A stretch of 64,000 nucleotides of DNA from assembly GCF_023276435.1 (NCBI RefSeq), contig NZ_JALLPO010000017.1:1-64000 (forward strand). Direction: 5' to 3'. The DNA is from Sphaerisporangium perillae (GTDB taxonomy: Bacteria; Actinomycetota; Actinomycetes; Streptosporangiales; Streptosporangiaceae). The notes under the pieces were generated by a model, which was not told the DNA's origin, searched no databases, and saw only the letters and a list, made by a program, of their open reading frames with translations. A program made the position numbers and the translations under genes. Position 1 is the first letter of the stretch; every line of letters starts with the position of its first letter. Below are positions 10,425 to 20,989 of the stretch, one piece after another.

Positions 10425-11021
10425 CTAAGGCAGCGGGATCCGCTCGATGATGGCCAGGACGTCCTCGCTGAGCCTTCTCGCGGCGGCCACATCGTCCGAG
10501 AGCGCCACCTCGGACACGGCGGCGGCCAGCGCGCCGGTCACGACCACGACCAGGGCTCCCTTGTCGTCCTCGAAGAGTGCCGCGTTGCGCCGCGCCCACT
10601 GGCGCATGCGGTCACGCATGATCACCTCGAAGCCGGGAGGGCCGTCTCCCCGCAGGAACAGGGCGGCGAGCTCCCGCTCGTCGAAGCAGCCTTCGAGGTA
10701 GGCGCGGGCGCCGGCGATGAACAGCCGCATCGGGTCGGACTCGCCCTCGCCGCGGACCGCCTGGACGGCATGCTTGGTGCGCTGCGTCTGGCGGCTCTGG
10801 AACTCCTCGAAGAGGGTGAGGTACAGGTCGGCCTTGCCGGAGAAGTGGTGGTAGAGGCTGCCGACGCTTGCGCCCGCGCGGGAGACGACGTCGGTGACCC
10901 CGGCCTCGGCGAAGCCGCGTGTGACGAAGATCTCCCTGGCGGCCTCCAGGAGGGCGCCGCGCGTGGCGGCACCACGCTCCGAGGTGCGCACAGTCACCGG
11001 TCGTTCCGTGTCGCTGCTCAT
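10425..11021 (-). CDS. TetR family transcriptional regulator
   Basis: This 198-residue TetR repressor has a helix-turn-helix near residues 25-60 ([19 protein letters not shown], then [18 protein letters not shown]). The ligand-binding domain shows no recognisable specificity. ATG 11021 is preferred; a TTG fourteen codons upstream would add an atypical basic extension. It is divergent from glpX with 144 bases between them, so it could control glpX, itself, or the DUF4245 gene 61 bases downstream. No clear palindromic operator was spotted in the shared intergenic region. Confidence 0.88.
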   Translation of the reverse strand: MSSDTERPVTVRTSERGAATRGALLEAAREIFVTRGFAEAGVTDVVSRAGASVGSLYHHFSGKADLYLTLFEEFQSRQTQRTKHAVQAVRGEGESDPMRLFIAGARAYLEGCFDERELAALFLRGDGPPGFEVIMRDRMRQWARRNAALFEDDKGALVVVVTGALAAAVSEVALSDDVAAARRLSEDVLAIIERIPLP

Positions 11022-11165
11022 GCAGGCGACAGTATCCCTCCGTCGGCCGCCGAAGGGGGACAACTACGATCGTTGCCATCGGCTGGATTAGAAGGTGGGG
11101 AGCCTGGTAGGTCCAGTACAGGGCGTCCCGCTCGCCGTTCGCACAACTTAGAGGGGCTTGTCACC

Positions 11166-12200
11166 ATGTCGGAGCAGACGTCTGTACCGCCCGCGCTGGC
11201 CACCGAGGAGCGCGCGCCCGATCGCAACCTGGCCCTGGAACTCGTCCGCGTCACCGAGGCGGCCGCGATGGCCGCGGCCCGCTGGGTGGGCAGGGGTGAC
11301 AAGAACGGCGCGGACGGCGCGGCGGTCAACGCCATGCGCCAGCTGATCAACACGGTCTCCATGGACGGCTGCGTGGTGATCGGCGAGGGCGAGAAGGACA
11401 ACGCCCCCATGCTGTACAACGGCGAAAGCGTGGGAGACGGCAGCGGCGCCCAGTGCGACGTGGCCGTCGACCCGATCGACGGCACCCGGCTGACCGCGCT
11501 CGGCATGCCGAACGCGATCTCTGTCATCGCGGTGAGCCCGCGCGGGTCGATGTACGACCCATCTGCGGTCTTCTACATGGACAAGCTGGTCACCGGCCCG
11601 GAGGCCGCGGACGCCGTCGACATCGACGCCCCGGTGGCCGCGAACATCGACGCCGTCGCCCGGGCCAAGGGATGCTCGCCGTCCGACGTCATGGTGGTCC
11701 TCCTCGACCGGCCCCGCCACGAGCGGCTCGCCAAGGAGATCCGCGACACGGGCGCGCGCATCAAGTTCATCACCGACGGCGACGTCGCCGGCGCGATCAT
11801 GGCGGCTCGCCGGGACACCGGCGTCGACCTGATGCTCGGCATCGGCGGCACCCCCGAGGGCATCATCGCGGCGTGCGCGCTGAAGTGCCTCGGCGGCGTG
11901 ATCCAGGGCAAGCTGTGGCCGCGCGACGAGGATGAGCGCCGCCGGGCCCTGGACGCCGGGCATGACCTCAACCGCATCCTCACCACCGACGACCTGGTCA
12001 CCTCCGACGATGTCTTCTTCGCCGCCTCGGGCATCACCGACGGCGAGCTGATGGGCGGCGTCCGCTATCGCGGGGGCGTCGCGGTGACCCATTCCCTGGT
12101 CATGCGCGGCAGGTCCGGCACGGTGCGCAAGGTGGAGAGCGAGCACCAGCTGTGGAAGCTCCGGGCGTACAGCGCCATCAACTTCGACACCGCCACCTGA
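11166..12200 (+). CDS. glpX: Class II fructose-1,6-bisphosphatase GlpX
   Basis: This 344-residue class II FBPase hydrolyses fructose-1,6-bisphosphate in gluconeogenesis, the only FBPase type in many actinobacteria. Metal-binding motifs are visible: [23 protein letters not shown] and [18 protein letters not shown] 11166 has GAGGGG nine bases upstream and gives the standard N-terminus; the open frame further upstream only shadows the TetR gene. With pckA at 42.5-44.3 kb, the window holds two key gluconeogenic enzymes. Confidence 0.96.
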   Translation: MSEQTSVPPALATEERAPDRNLALELVRVTEAAAMAAARWVGRGDKNGADGAAVNAMRQLINTVSMDGCVVIGEGEKDNAPMLYNGESVGDGSGAQCDVAVDPIDGTRLTALGMPNAISVIAVSPRGSMYDPSAVFYMDKLVTGPEAADAVDIDAPVAANIDAVARAKGCSPSDVMVVLLDRPRHERLAKEIRDTGARIKFITDGDVAGAIMAARRDTGVDLMLGIGGTPEGIIAACALKCLGGVIQGKLWPRDEDERRRALDAGHDLNRILTTDDLVTSDDVFFAASGITDGELMGGVRYRGGVAVTHSLVMRGRSGTVRKVESEHQLWKLRAYSAINFDTAT

Positions 12201-12221
12201 CCGGGCAGCGGAGGACGTGGA

Positions 12222-12286
12222 CCGGTGAACGACGCGGACTGTGAGCGACGCGGGCCGGTGAACGACGCGGACTGTGAGCGACGCGG
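12222..12286. repeat. 33-bp tandem duplication downstream of glpX
   Basis: The unit beginning CCGGTGAACGACGCGGACTG is present twice (12222-12254 and 12255-12286) and the copies are identical over 32 bases. The period of 33 keeps a forward frame open, but the predicted peptide has no recognisable features. It is best seen as a recent tandem duplication in the spacer between glpX and the convergent DUF1707 gene. Confidence 0.85.
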
Positions 12287-12351
12287 CAGCCGGTCGAGGA
12301 CGGGCCCTGTGAGGGGCGGAGCCGGTGAGGGGACGGAGTCGGTGAGGGTGG

Positions 12352-13047
12352 TCAGGGCTTGCGGCGCCGGGCCCAGCCGCGCCTCGGCGGCTTCGGGGAC
12401 TTGGCCACGACGTTGCCCATCATGATCATGCCGGTGATCTCGATCACGGGCGCGTCGGGCGGGGCCGCCGCCACCGGCACCTGGTTCTTCTTCCCGGCCA
12501 GCACCGCGGACGCGGGCATGATCACGCGCACGCCCTCTGGGACGATCAGCGTCAGCGTCGCCCCGACCACGGTCGCCTGCACCGTGATGTGGCTGCTCTG
12601 CAGCAGTGCCTCGCGCAGATCGAGCGTGACGCCGCTGCCGACCGCCGTGACCGAGTACCGCGACGGCACCACCCAGCGTCCGTCGCGCTGCTCGGAGCGG
12701 AACAGCGCCATCACCGGCCGCCCGTCGGCCCGCAACGGCTGGAGGTGCTCGGGCAGCAGGTCGGTGGTGAGAGCGGCCAGTTCGCCCAAGGTGCGGGCGC
12801 CATAGACTCGTTCGACCCGCTCTTCGTGCTCGGCCAGGGTCAGCCTGCCGTCCGCGACGGCGTCGCGCAGCACGGCGACCACGCGTTCACGGTCGTCGTC
12901 GGAGGCCCTCAGATCCTGCGGCGCGGGCCCCTCACCGCTCTGTTGCCCCTGGAGAATGCCGGACAGGAACTGCCGCAGCACAGGAGCCCCTTGCTGCTGC
13001 CAGCGGTTGTTCCAACGGTCATAACGCGCTCCGCGTTCGGCTTCCAC
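12352..13047 (-). CDS. DUF1707 (SHOCT-like) and LiaF-like domain protein
   Basis: This 231-residue protein has no signal peptide. Residues about 45-100 match the DUF1707 pattern: LRASDDDRERVVAVLRDAVADG, then LTLAEHEERVERVYGARTLGELAALTTDLL (shown here in two parts). This helical module occurs in many actinobacterial envelope-stress proteins. Residues 125-205 form repeated beta-strands (VTLDLREALL, ITVQATVVGATLTLIVPEG) like the LiaF / cell-wall-active antibiotic response domain. The C-terminus is basic. A role in envelope sensing is plausible but only by family. It is convergent with glpX. Confidence 0.78.
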   Translation of the reverse strand: MEAERGARYDRWNNRWQQQGAPVLRQFLSGILQGQQSGEGPAPQDLRASDDDRERVVAVLRDAVADGRLTLAEHEERVERVYGARTLGELAALTTDLLPEHLQPLRADGRPVMALFRSEQRDGRWVVPSRYSVTAVGSGVTLDLREALLQSSHITVQATVVGATLTLIVPEGVRVIMPASAVLAGKKNQVPVAAAPPDAPVIEITGMIMMGNVVAKSPKPPRRGWARRRKP

Positions 13048-13238
13048 GTCTCGACACTAACCTCCGCGGGACCCCCGGACCTACCCCTGTCACCAGGACC
13101 TGGCACAACACCACCACTTACGAAACACATCGGGACGGGAGATCGGTCAGAATCATTCTCTCGGCCCTGTTCCGGCCGCCTCGCTCCATTGGAGGCCGCC
13201 GCGATGACCGCCGGCCAGCGTACGAAGGAGCCCACACC

Positions 13239-13640
13239 GTGAATCACCGGGACGACGCCGCGTTCTGGGCTTGCCCACACGGGCATGACGCCCGCCACGG
13301 CTGTGTCGCCTGCTACGAGGAGTCGGCCGATCCCGATCTGGCGGCGCCCCTCTGGGAGGTCGCCGTGTGGTTCACCTCCCGCCGGCCGATCCCGATCAAG
13401 GCGCTGAAGGACGTCCACCGGCACGGGCGCCGCTTCCTGCTGGACAAGCTCTCCGCTCCCTACATCTACCTGCTGACCGGCCAGGCCCGCGTCGAGCAAG
13501 GCGTTCAGGCCGTCGCGGGGCTGGTCGGCTTCCTCGTCCACAACCGGCACGTGGTGGACGACTTCGCCGTCCAGGAGACCCGGGCCGTCCAGCTCTCGCC
13601 GTCCCCGGACACGCCCAGCGCCGACCGGGTCTGGCCCTGA
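13239..13640 (+). CDS. Hypothetical protein with Cys/His-rich N-terminus
   Basis: I do not recognise this 133-residue family. The GTG start is well supported by GAAGGAG eight bases upstream. Residues 11-25 read ACPHGHDARHGCVAC, a Cys/His cluster that could bind zinc. The rest is mixed helix and strand without a transmembrane segment, ending in a Pro/Ser-rich tail. It stands alone between DUF1707 and an ABC transporter operon transcribed in the same direction. Confidence 0.65.
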   Translation: MNHRDDAAFWACPHGHDARHGCVACYEESADPDLAAPLWEVAVWFTSRRPIPIKALKDVHRHGRRFLLDKLSAPYIYLLTGQARVEQGVQAVAGLVGFLVHNRHVVDDFAVQETRAVQLSPSPDTPSADRVWP

Positions 13641-13796
13641 CCCCCGCCCCGGCCCAGGAGGGGGACAGGGACCCGTAGGCGGGCGTGGAGGGGCAGGTCA
13701 AGCGGAGGACGGAGGCCGTGAAGAGGCGAGGACGCGCGGGGGCCGGGGGCGGAAAACCCTTGGAGAAGTGTCGGTGCCGTTTCCTATCGTGGTCAC

Positions 13797-14753
13797 GTGG
13801 CCACTTCACGTATCGCCTCCAGAGACAGCCTCGTCCTCGACCACACCACGAGCGCGATCTCGCTCAAGGGCGTGGTGAAGCGCTATGGCGACATCTCGGC
13901 GGTCGACGGTCTCGATCTGGAGGTGCCCCACGGCATCTGCCTGGGCCTCCTCGGCCCGAACGGAGCGGGCAAGAGCACGACGATGCGGCTGCTGACGGCC
14001 CAGTCACGGGCGGACGAAGGCGAGATCACCGTTCTCGGGCATCCGCTGCCCCGCGCGTCCAAGAGGGCCCGGGCGCTCATGGGCGTCGTCCCCCAGCAGG
14101 ACAACCTCGACGAGGAGCTGACGGCCCGGCAGAACCTCGAGGTGTTCGCCCATCTCTACCGCGTGGCGAAGGCCGACCGCCCTGCCGCGGTCGATCGGGC
14201 TCTGGGGGTGGCGCAGCTGACCGACCGGGCCGACACCAAGGCCGACGACCTCTCCGGCGGCATGCGACGCCGGCTGCTCATCGCCCGGGGCCTGGTCCAT
14301 CGTCCCCGCCTCGTGCTGCTGGACGAGCCCACCGTGGGGCTCGACCCGCAGGTCCGGCAGGAGCTCTGGTCGCTCGTCGCCGCTCTGCGCGCCGAGGGGG
14401 TGACCACGCTCATGTCCACCCACTACATCGAAGAGGCCGAGCGGCTGGCCGACGAGTGCGCCCTGATGTCCCACGGCCGGGTGGTGGCACGCGGCACGCC
14501 GGCGGCGCTGATCGCCGAGCACGCGGGAGCCCAGGTCGACGAGCACTACGGGCCGCCTGAACGGCTCGCCGAGGTGGAGCGCCTGGCGAGGAAGGCCGGG
14601 CTGACGACCCGGCGCACCGGCCCGTCGGTCTCGATCCTCGCCGCCGAGCGGCAGCCGGTGTCCCTGCGACTCGACCTCGGCCCGGCCGGCGTCCGCCGCG
14701 CCGCCAGCCTGGAGGACGTCTTCGTCACCCTGACCGGCGAGAGCGTCGAATGA
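13797..14753 (+). CDS. ABC transporter ATP-binding protein (NodI/DrrA type)
   Basis: This 318-residue nucleotide-binding subunit belongs to an ABC-2 type exporter. Walker A is GPNGAGKST, the Q-loop region GVVPQQDNL, the signature DLSGGMRRRL, and Walker B LVLLDEPTVGLD, followed by the H-loop His in STHY. The C-terminal 80 residues (EDVFVTLTGESVE at the end) form the accessory domain of the NodI/DrrA group. The GTG start gives a short leader before the domain. The permease gene begins 51 bases after the stop. The substrate cannot be deduced. Confidence 0.92.
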   Translation: MATSRIASRDSLVLDHTTSAISLKGVVKRYGDISAVDGLDLEVPHGICLGLLGPNGAGKSTTMRLLTAQSRADEGEITVLGHPLPRASKRARALMGVVPQQDNLDEELTARQNLEVFAHLYRVAKADRPAAVDRALGVAQLTDRADTKADDLSGGMRRRLLIARGLVHRPRLVLLDEPTVGLDPQVRQELWSLVAALRAEGVTTLMSTHYIEEAERLADECALMSHGRVVARGTPAALIAEHAGAQVDEHYGPPERLAEVERLARKAGLTTRRTGPSVSILAAERQPVSLRLDLGPAGVRRAASLEDVFVTLTGESVE

Positions 14754-14804
14754 CCCCGTCCCGCCTCCGCACCGATGGCCGGTTCTTCTGACTGGAGGTT
14801 TGTG

Positions 14805-15608
14805 ATGTCCGCGAGTTCGAGCGGCCCGCAGGAGGCGACCCTGCGGTGGTTCGAGTGGGCTCCTGTGCGCGGGGTGTGGCGGCGCGAGATGGCGCTCTAC
14901 CGGCGTTACTGGCCATCCACCTCCTTCGCCTCGCTCGTCGAGCCGACGATCTACCTGCTCGCGTTCGGCTTCGGTTTCGGCTCGGTGATCGGCGCGGCCT
15001 ACGGCTACAACTACCGGGACTTCGTGGCGACCGGCGTGGTGGCCACCTCCGTGCTGTTCATCAGCGCCTTCGGTTCCATGTTCGGCACCTTCATCCGCCG
15101 CACCTTCCAGCACACCTACGACGCGGTGCTGGCCGCGCCGGTCGACGTTCACGAGCTGGTGACCGCCGAGGCGTCGTGGCTCGCCGTCAAGGCCGGGGTG
15201 TACGGCTGCGCCCCCGTGATCGTCGGCATGGCCTTCGGCCTCTCGCCCAGTCCGGGCATGCTGCTGGTGCCGTTCGTCGCGTTCCTCGCCGGGCTGGCGT
15301 TCGCGCTGTTCGGCATCTGGGTGTCGGCCATCGTTCCGTCGATCAACACCTTCGACTACGTCATCAGCGGCGTGCTGGCGCCGATGTTCCTGGTCGCCGG
15401 CACCTTCTTCCCCGTGGACCAGTTACCGTCCTTCGCCGCGGCCGCGGCGAGGGTCAACCCGCTGTACCACTGCGTCGAGCTGGTCAGGGATGCCGTCTTC
15501 AGCGACCTCGGCCTCCACGACCTCGTCCACGTGGGCGTCCTGCTGCTGTTCGCCGCCCTGATGTGGTCCCTCGCCGTCTGGAAGATGACCGCCCGCCTGA
15601 TCGACTGA
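14805..15608 (+). CDS. ABC-2 type transporter permease
   Basis: This 267-residue integral membrane protein has about six hydrophobic segments, including VEPTIYLLAFGFGFGSVI, FLAGLAFALFGIWVSAIV and VLAPMFLVAGTFFPVDQLP. The last one is the conserved ABC-2 membrane signature region. ATG 14805 is chosen because GGAGG lies six bases upstream; the ATG at 14775 lacks a ribosome site. It forms a two-gene exporter with the preceding ATPase, similar in plan to NodIJ or DrrAB, with drug or lipid/glycan export the usual roles. Confidence 0.9.
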   Translation: MSASSSGPQEATLRWFEWAPVRGVWRREMALYRRYWPSTSFASLVEPTIYLLAFGFGFGSVIGAAYGYNYRDFVATGVVATSVLFISAFGSMFGTFIRRTFQHTYDAVLAAPVDVHELVTAEASWLAVKAGVYGCAPVIVGMAFGLSPSPGMLLVPFVAFLAGLAFALFGIWVSAIVPSINTFDYVISGVLAPMFLVAGTFFPVDQLPSFAAAAARVNPLYHCVELVRDAVFSDLGLHDLVHVGVLLLFAALMWSLAVWKMTARLID

Positions 15609-15950
15609 GATGGTGTGAAACGGCGCCCACACCTGCTTAATGCGTCGTCGTCTGCGGCACGCACCTGAAGCACCTGCGGGAACACCAGCCCGTGCGACGA
15701 CACGACACACGCGTCTTCCTCTCACTGGACCAGCGCGGTGTCCGGCGAGCGACCTGGCGGCGCTCGCAGGTCATGGGTCCGCTCGTACGGTTCGGTCGCC
15801 TTGTGAGGCTTACGGAGGAAGCCTCGGACGTGGTACGACGGGATTCGCCCGGGTGGCCATCACGGTCGCCGGGGGCATTGACCGGCGTGGGGCGCGACCG
15901 TAACCTGTCGCAAACCTGAGATCGCCTCATGTTCCCTCCCGGAGGCCGCA
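15609..15950. other. Intergenic region between ABC exporter and MFS gene
   Basis: No gene is supported in these 342 bases. A stem with arms GAGGCTT (15805-15811) and AAGCCTC (15819-15825) has a loop containing GGAGG; it could end the exporter transcript or act on a leader, but no uridine tract follows. CGGAGG at 15939-15945 is the ribosome binding site of the MFS gene. Confidence 0.4.
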
Positions 15951-17234
15951 GTGCCCACCCCCCGTGACCGGCGTGCGCGCCTTGCCACATTCGCCGTGTT
16001 CTTCGTGCAGGGCTTGACCTTCGCCACCTTGCTCACCCAGGTGGCGGCGCTCCAGAAGAAGCATGGGCTGAGCGACGGCGAGCTGTCGATCCTGCTGCTC
16101 GTGGTCCCGGTGATCGCCGGTGCCGGCAGCGTGCTCGCCGGTGAGATCGCCAAGCGGTACGGCAGCCGTTGGGTGCTCCGCGTCGCGCAGCCCTTCGCGG
16201 GGCTGGCCGTGGTGCTCGCCGGGCTCGCCGGAAACGTGCCGCAACTCGTCGGGGCCAACGTGCTGTTCGGCCTGTGCCTCGGCGCGGTGGACGCGGGCAT
16301 GAACATGCAGGCCGTCACGGTCGAGCGAAGGTACGGCCGGGCCGTCCTCACCGGTTTCCACGCCCTGTGGAGCGCGGCCGCGGTCATCGGCGCCGTGTGG
16401 GCCTCGGCGGCCGGAGGCATGGGGCTGGACCTGCCGGCCACCTTCGCCGTCGCCATGGTGGCGGGGGTGGCCATCGCGGTGGTCGCCGGTCCGACCCTGT
16501 GCTCGGCCGAGGAGGAGCACGCGGACCCCGCAGCGGGCGCCGTGCCCGCGAGCGAGCACGCCGCCACCACGGCGGACGCCGTACTCGGCAGGGAATCCGC
16601 CACGGCCGCGGGAGACGGCCGAGAAACCGCCGCGGCGGGGAGCGGGGCCGCCAAGGCACGCTTCCCGTGGCGGCCGATCTTGCCGTTGTGCCTGGCGATG
16701 GCGTTCCTCTACGTCGGAGACGCGTCGATCTCCAACTTCGGGTCCGTCTACATGGACAAGATCATGCACGCGACGGCCGCCGTCGTCCCTCTGGCGCTCG
16801 GGGCCTACCAGGCGACCACGTTCCTGGTCAGGATCGGCGGCGACCTCGCCGTCCGCAAGTACGGGCCCGCGGCGATCGTGCGCGCGGGCGGCGCGCTGGC
16901 CGCGCTGGGCTTCGCCGGGATCGTCGCCGCGCCGAACGAGCCCCTCGCGATCGTGGCCTTCGGCATCACCGGGGTGGGCCTGTCGGTGGTGGCCCCGCAG
17001 TCGTTCTCGGCCGCTGGACGGCTCGACCCGGCCGGTACGGGCGTCGCCATCGCGCGGGTCAACATGTTCAACTATGTCGGCTTCATCGTGGGCGCCGCCC
17101 TGGTGGGCGGCATCGCGGACGCCGCGAACTACCAGGTGGCCTTCGCGGCGCCCCTCGTGCTCGCGGCGGCCATCGTCCTGCTGGCCCGCGGTTTCCAGCC
17201 CAAGGTCCGCACGGTGGCGCTCGAGCCGAGATGA
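15951..17234 (+). CDS. MFS transporter
   Basis: This 427-residue major facilitator has about twelve predicted membrane helices in two halves. They are separated by a hydrophilic Ala/Glu/Thr-rich loop (about residues 185-240). The first helix is FAVFFVQGLTFATLLTQVAA. The later half includes FNYVGFIVGAALVGGIADA, and the acidic/basic pair between helices 2 and 3 (EIAKRYGSR) matches the family's loop. It resembles the sugar/inner-membrane MFS group; the substrate is unknown. The GTG start has CGGAGG at normal distance. It stands alone and converges on the methyltransferase gene. Confidence 0.88.
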   Translation: MPTPRDRRARLATFAVFFVQGLTFATLLTQVAALQKKHGLSDGELSILLLVVPVIAGAGSVLAGEIAKRYGSRWVLRVAQPFAGLAVVLAGLAGNVPQLVGANVLFGLCLGAVDAGMNMQAVTVERRYGRAVLTGFHALWSAAAVIGAVWASAAGGMGLDLPATFAVAMVAGVAIAVVAGPTLCSAEEEHADPAAGAVPASEHAATTADAVLGRESATAAGDGRETAAAGSGAAKARFPWRPILPLCLAMAFLYVGDASISNFGSVYMDKIMHATAAVVPLALGAYQATTFLVRIGGDLAVRKYGPAAIVRAGGALAALGFAGIVAAPNEPLAIVAFGITGVGLSVVAPQSFSAAGRLDPAGTGVAIARVNMFNYVGFIVGAALVGGIADAANYQVAFAAPLVLAAAIVLLARGFQPKVRTVALEPR

Positions 17235-17325
17235 GCCCGGCCCGCCCGGCCGGGCGCGCTCTCAAGGTGACCAGCGCGCCCGCAAGGTCGCCGGCACGTG
17301 TTCAGGCGACCACCGTGACGAGCGG

Positions 17326-18135
17326 TCAGCGGATCAGCCCGACCCCGCTGAAGCCGTCGACGCCGGGGAGCACGGGGAGTTTGGGCTGGTCCTCCTCCGG
17401 ACGCCAGTCGTCGGTGGAGACCAGGCCGGGCTCCACGACCTCGAATCCGTCGAAGAAGCGCAGGATCTCCGCTCGCGACCGGGGCGTCGCGGAGCCCGCC
17501 GAGGTCCGGGCGTAGAGCTCCCGGCCTTCGCGCAACCGGTCCTCGTCGAGATCTCCGAAGGAGAGGTGGCTGATCGCCATGCCGCTTCCCGGGGCGAGCC
17601 GGTCGCGCAGCGTCGTGACGATGCTCTGGGCGACGTCGTTCTCGGGGATGAAGTGCAGCACGGCCAGCATGAGCAGGCCCACCGGCCGATCGAAGTCGAT
17701 GACCTTGCAGACCTCGGGGTCCGCGAGGATCGCACCGGGGTCCCGCAGGTCGCCGCCGACGACGATGGTCTGCGGGTTGTCCGCCAGCAGCGCGCGTCCA
17801 TGGGCGAGCACGATGGGGTCGTTGTCGACGTAGACGACGCGGGACTCGGGCGCCACGGCCAGCGCCACCTGGTGCACGTTCTCCTGGGTGGGCAGGCCGG
17901 CTCCGATGTCGAGGAACTGGCGCACCCCGTTGTCGGCCAGGAAGCGCACTGCTCGGCGCAGGAAGCGCCGGTTGGCCTGGACGCCCTCCTTGACGTTGGG
18001 CGTGAGCTCGATCACCTTCTCCGCCGCCGCCCGGTCCGAGGCGAAGTTGTCCTTGCCCCCGAGGAGGTAGTCGTAGATCCGGGCCACGCTGGGAATGGTC
18101 GGATCGACCCCGTGCGGCGCTTGCTCCGTGCTCAT
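17326..18135 (-). CDS. SAM-dependent methyltransferase (DUF574 type)
   Basis: This 269-residue protein is of the S-adenosyl methyltransferase family common in multiple copies in filamentous actinomycetes (PF04672). It starts with the typical PSVARIYDYLLGGKDNFASD. The SAM-binding loop is FLDIGAGLPTQENVH, then VVYVDNDPIVLAHG and RPVGLLMLAVLHFIPE. The methyl acceptor is unknown for the family. The ATG start gives a standard N-terminus. A paired repeat 50-80 bases upstream may be its operator. It is transcribed in the same direction as the inositol operon but separated from it by an AT-richer gap. Confidence 0.9.
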   Translation of the reverse strand: MSTEQAPHGVDPTIPSVARIYDYLLGGKDNFASDRAAAEKVIELTPNVKEGVQANRRFLRRAVRFLADNGVRQFLDIGAGLPTQENVHQVALAVAPESRVVYVDNDPIVLAHGRALLADNPQTIVVGGDLRDPGAILADPEVCKVIDFDRPVGLLMLAVLHFIPENDVAQSIVTTLRDRLAPGSGMAISHLSFGDLDEDRLREGRELYARTSAGSATPRSRAEILRFFDGFEVVEPGLVSTDDWRPEEDQPKLPVLPGVDGFSGVGLIR

Positions 18136-18184
18136 CGTGCCTGTCCCTCGGTTCGAGCTTTTGATCTTAAGCTAGCCGATGAGT

Positions 18185-18217
18185 CCGGAATTTCGGCGTA
18201 TTAGGCCGGATATTCGG
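18185..18217. promoter_or_regulatory. Paired near-palindromic 12-mers upstream of the methyltransferase gene
   Basis: CCGGAATTTCGG (18185-18196) and CCGGATATTCGG (18206-18217) are near-palindromes whose starts are 21 bases apart, two turns of the helix. They lie 50-82 bases upstream of the methyltransferase start, in a locally AT-rich stretch that also holds TAAGAT on the minus strand. A regulator binding cooperatively to one DNA face is a reasonable guess; the protein is unknown. Confidence 0.45.
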
Positions 18218-18221
18218 AGAT

Positions 18222-20059
<1,838 letters not shown>

Positions 20060-20063
<4 letters not shown>

Positions 20064-20989
20064 GCCTGGGTCTCCCTCGTACCGTTCGCGGAGGATTCCG
20101 GGGATGCCGGGGTCGCCGGGGATGCCGGCGACGCGGTGAGTGACGTGGACGGCGCGCCGGCGGCGGCCGAGGTCATCGGGACGCGGGGGTCCACGGCCTG
20201 GCCGTCCCAGCTGGACCGGATCCAGGCGTGCCGGGGGTCGTCGCAGAAGGCCATGGACCGCTCCTCGGCCGGCCCGGCGAGCACGTTCAGGTAGTACAGG
20301 TCGTAGCCGGGCGCGGCCATCGAGGGGCCGTGGTAGCCGTGCGGCACCAGCACGACGTCACCGCAGCTCACCTCGGCGAGCACGTCGATGGGCCTGCCCG
20401 GCGAGCCGTACACCCGCTGGTAGCCGGGGCCGCCCTCGAAGTAGTAGATCTCCTCCAGGACGGCCTCGCCGTCGCCGGGCGTGTCGTGCTTGTGCGGCGG
20501 GTAGGACGACCAGTTGCCCTCGGGGGTGAGCACCTCGACGGCGACGAGCTTGTCGCAGTCGAAGGCGCCGGGCGCGCAGAAGTTGTTGACCTGGCGGCTG
20601 GCCTGCCCGGCCCCGCGCACCTCCACCGGCACCTGCTCGGCCGGGCCGTACCGGACCGGGAGCCGCCGGGTGGCGCGGGCGGACGGCAGGGCGAACCGCC
20701 CCTCGCCGCTGACCCGCACCGTGGCGCCGATGGGCACGTACGCGAAGTCGGAGACGCCTTCGAACACCGACGGGCGGCCGTGGAGCTCGAGGCGCGTCCC
20801 GTCGCACTCGACGACGCAGGCGCCCGACAGCGGGAGGACGAGCATCTCCTCCGCACCGGTGGCGAACTCGACGGTCTCCCCGGAGAGGTTGAGGGTGCGC
20901 AACCCGGCGTAGGTCCATCCGGCGAGCTCCGGCGAGACGCGTACCGCCCAGGGGGCCTCGGCGGTCGAGCCCGCCGGGATGTAGGACAT
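20060..20989 (-). CDS. iolB: 5-deoxy-glucuronate isomerase IolB
   Basis: This 309-residue bicupin isomerises 5-deoxy-glucuronate to DKG, the step after IolD. The second cupin is clear: NWSSYPPHKHD and EEIYYFEGG hold the metal ligands, followed by VVLVPHGYHGPSMAAPGYDLYYLN (described here as a motif block near residues 215-240). The last 35 residues are a low-complexity Ala/Ser/Pro/Thr tail (SPASPATPASP) absent from typical IolB. The start overlaps the preceding stop (TGATG) and the end overlaps iolD (ATGA), so all are translationally coupled. Confidence 0.94.

Noticed and set aside
10350-11165. Upstream extension of glpX by 272 codons
   Set aside because: It shadows the TetR gene; ATG 11166 has a ribosome site and yields a standard GlpX.
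12225-12425. 66-codon plus-strand frame over the 33-bp repeat
   Set aside because: It is formed by the tandem duplication and has no ribosome site or family features.
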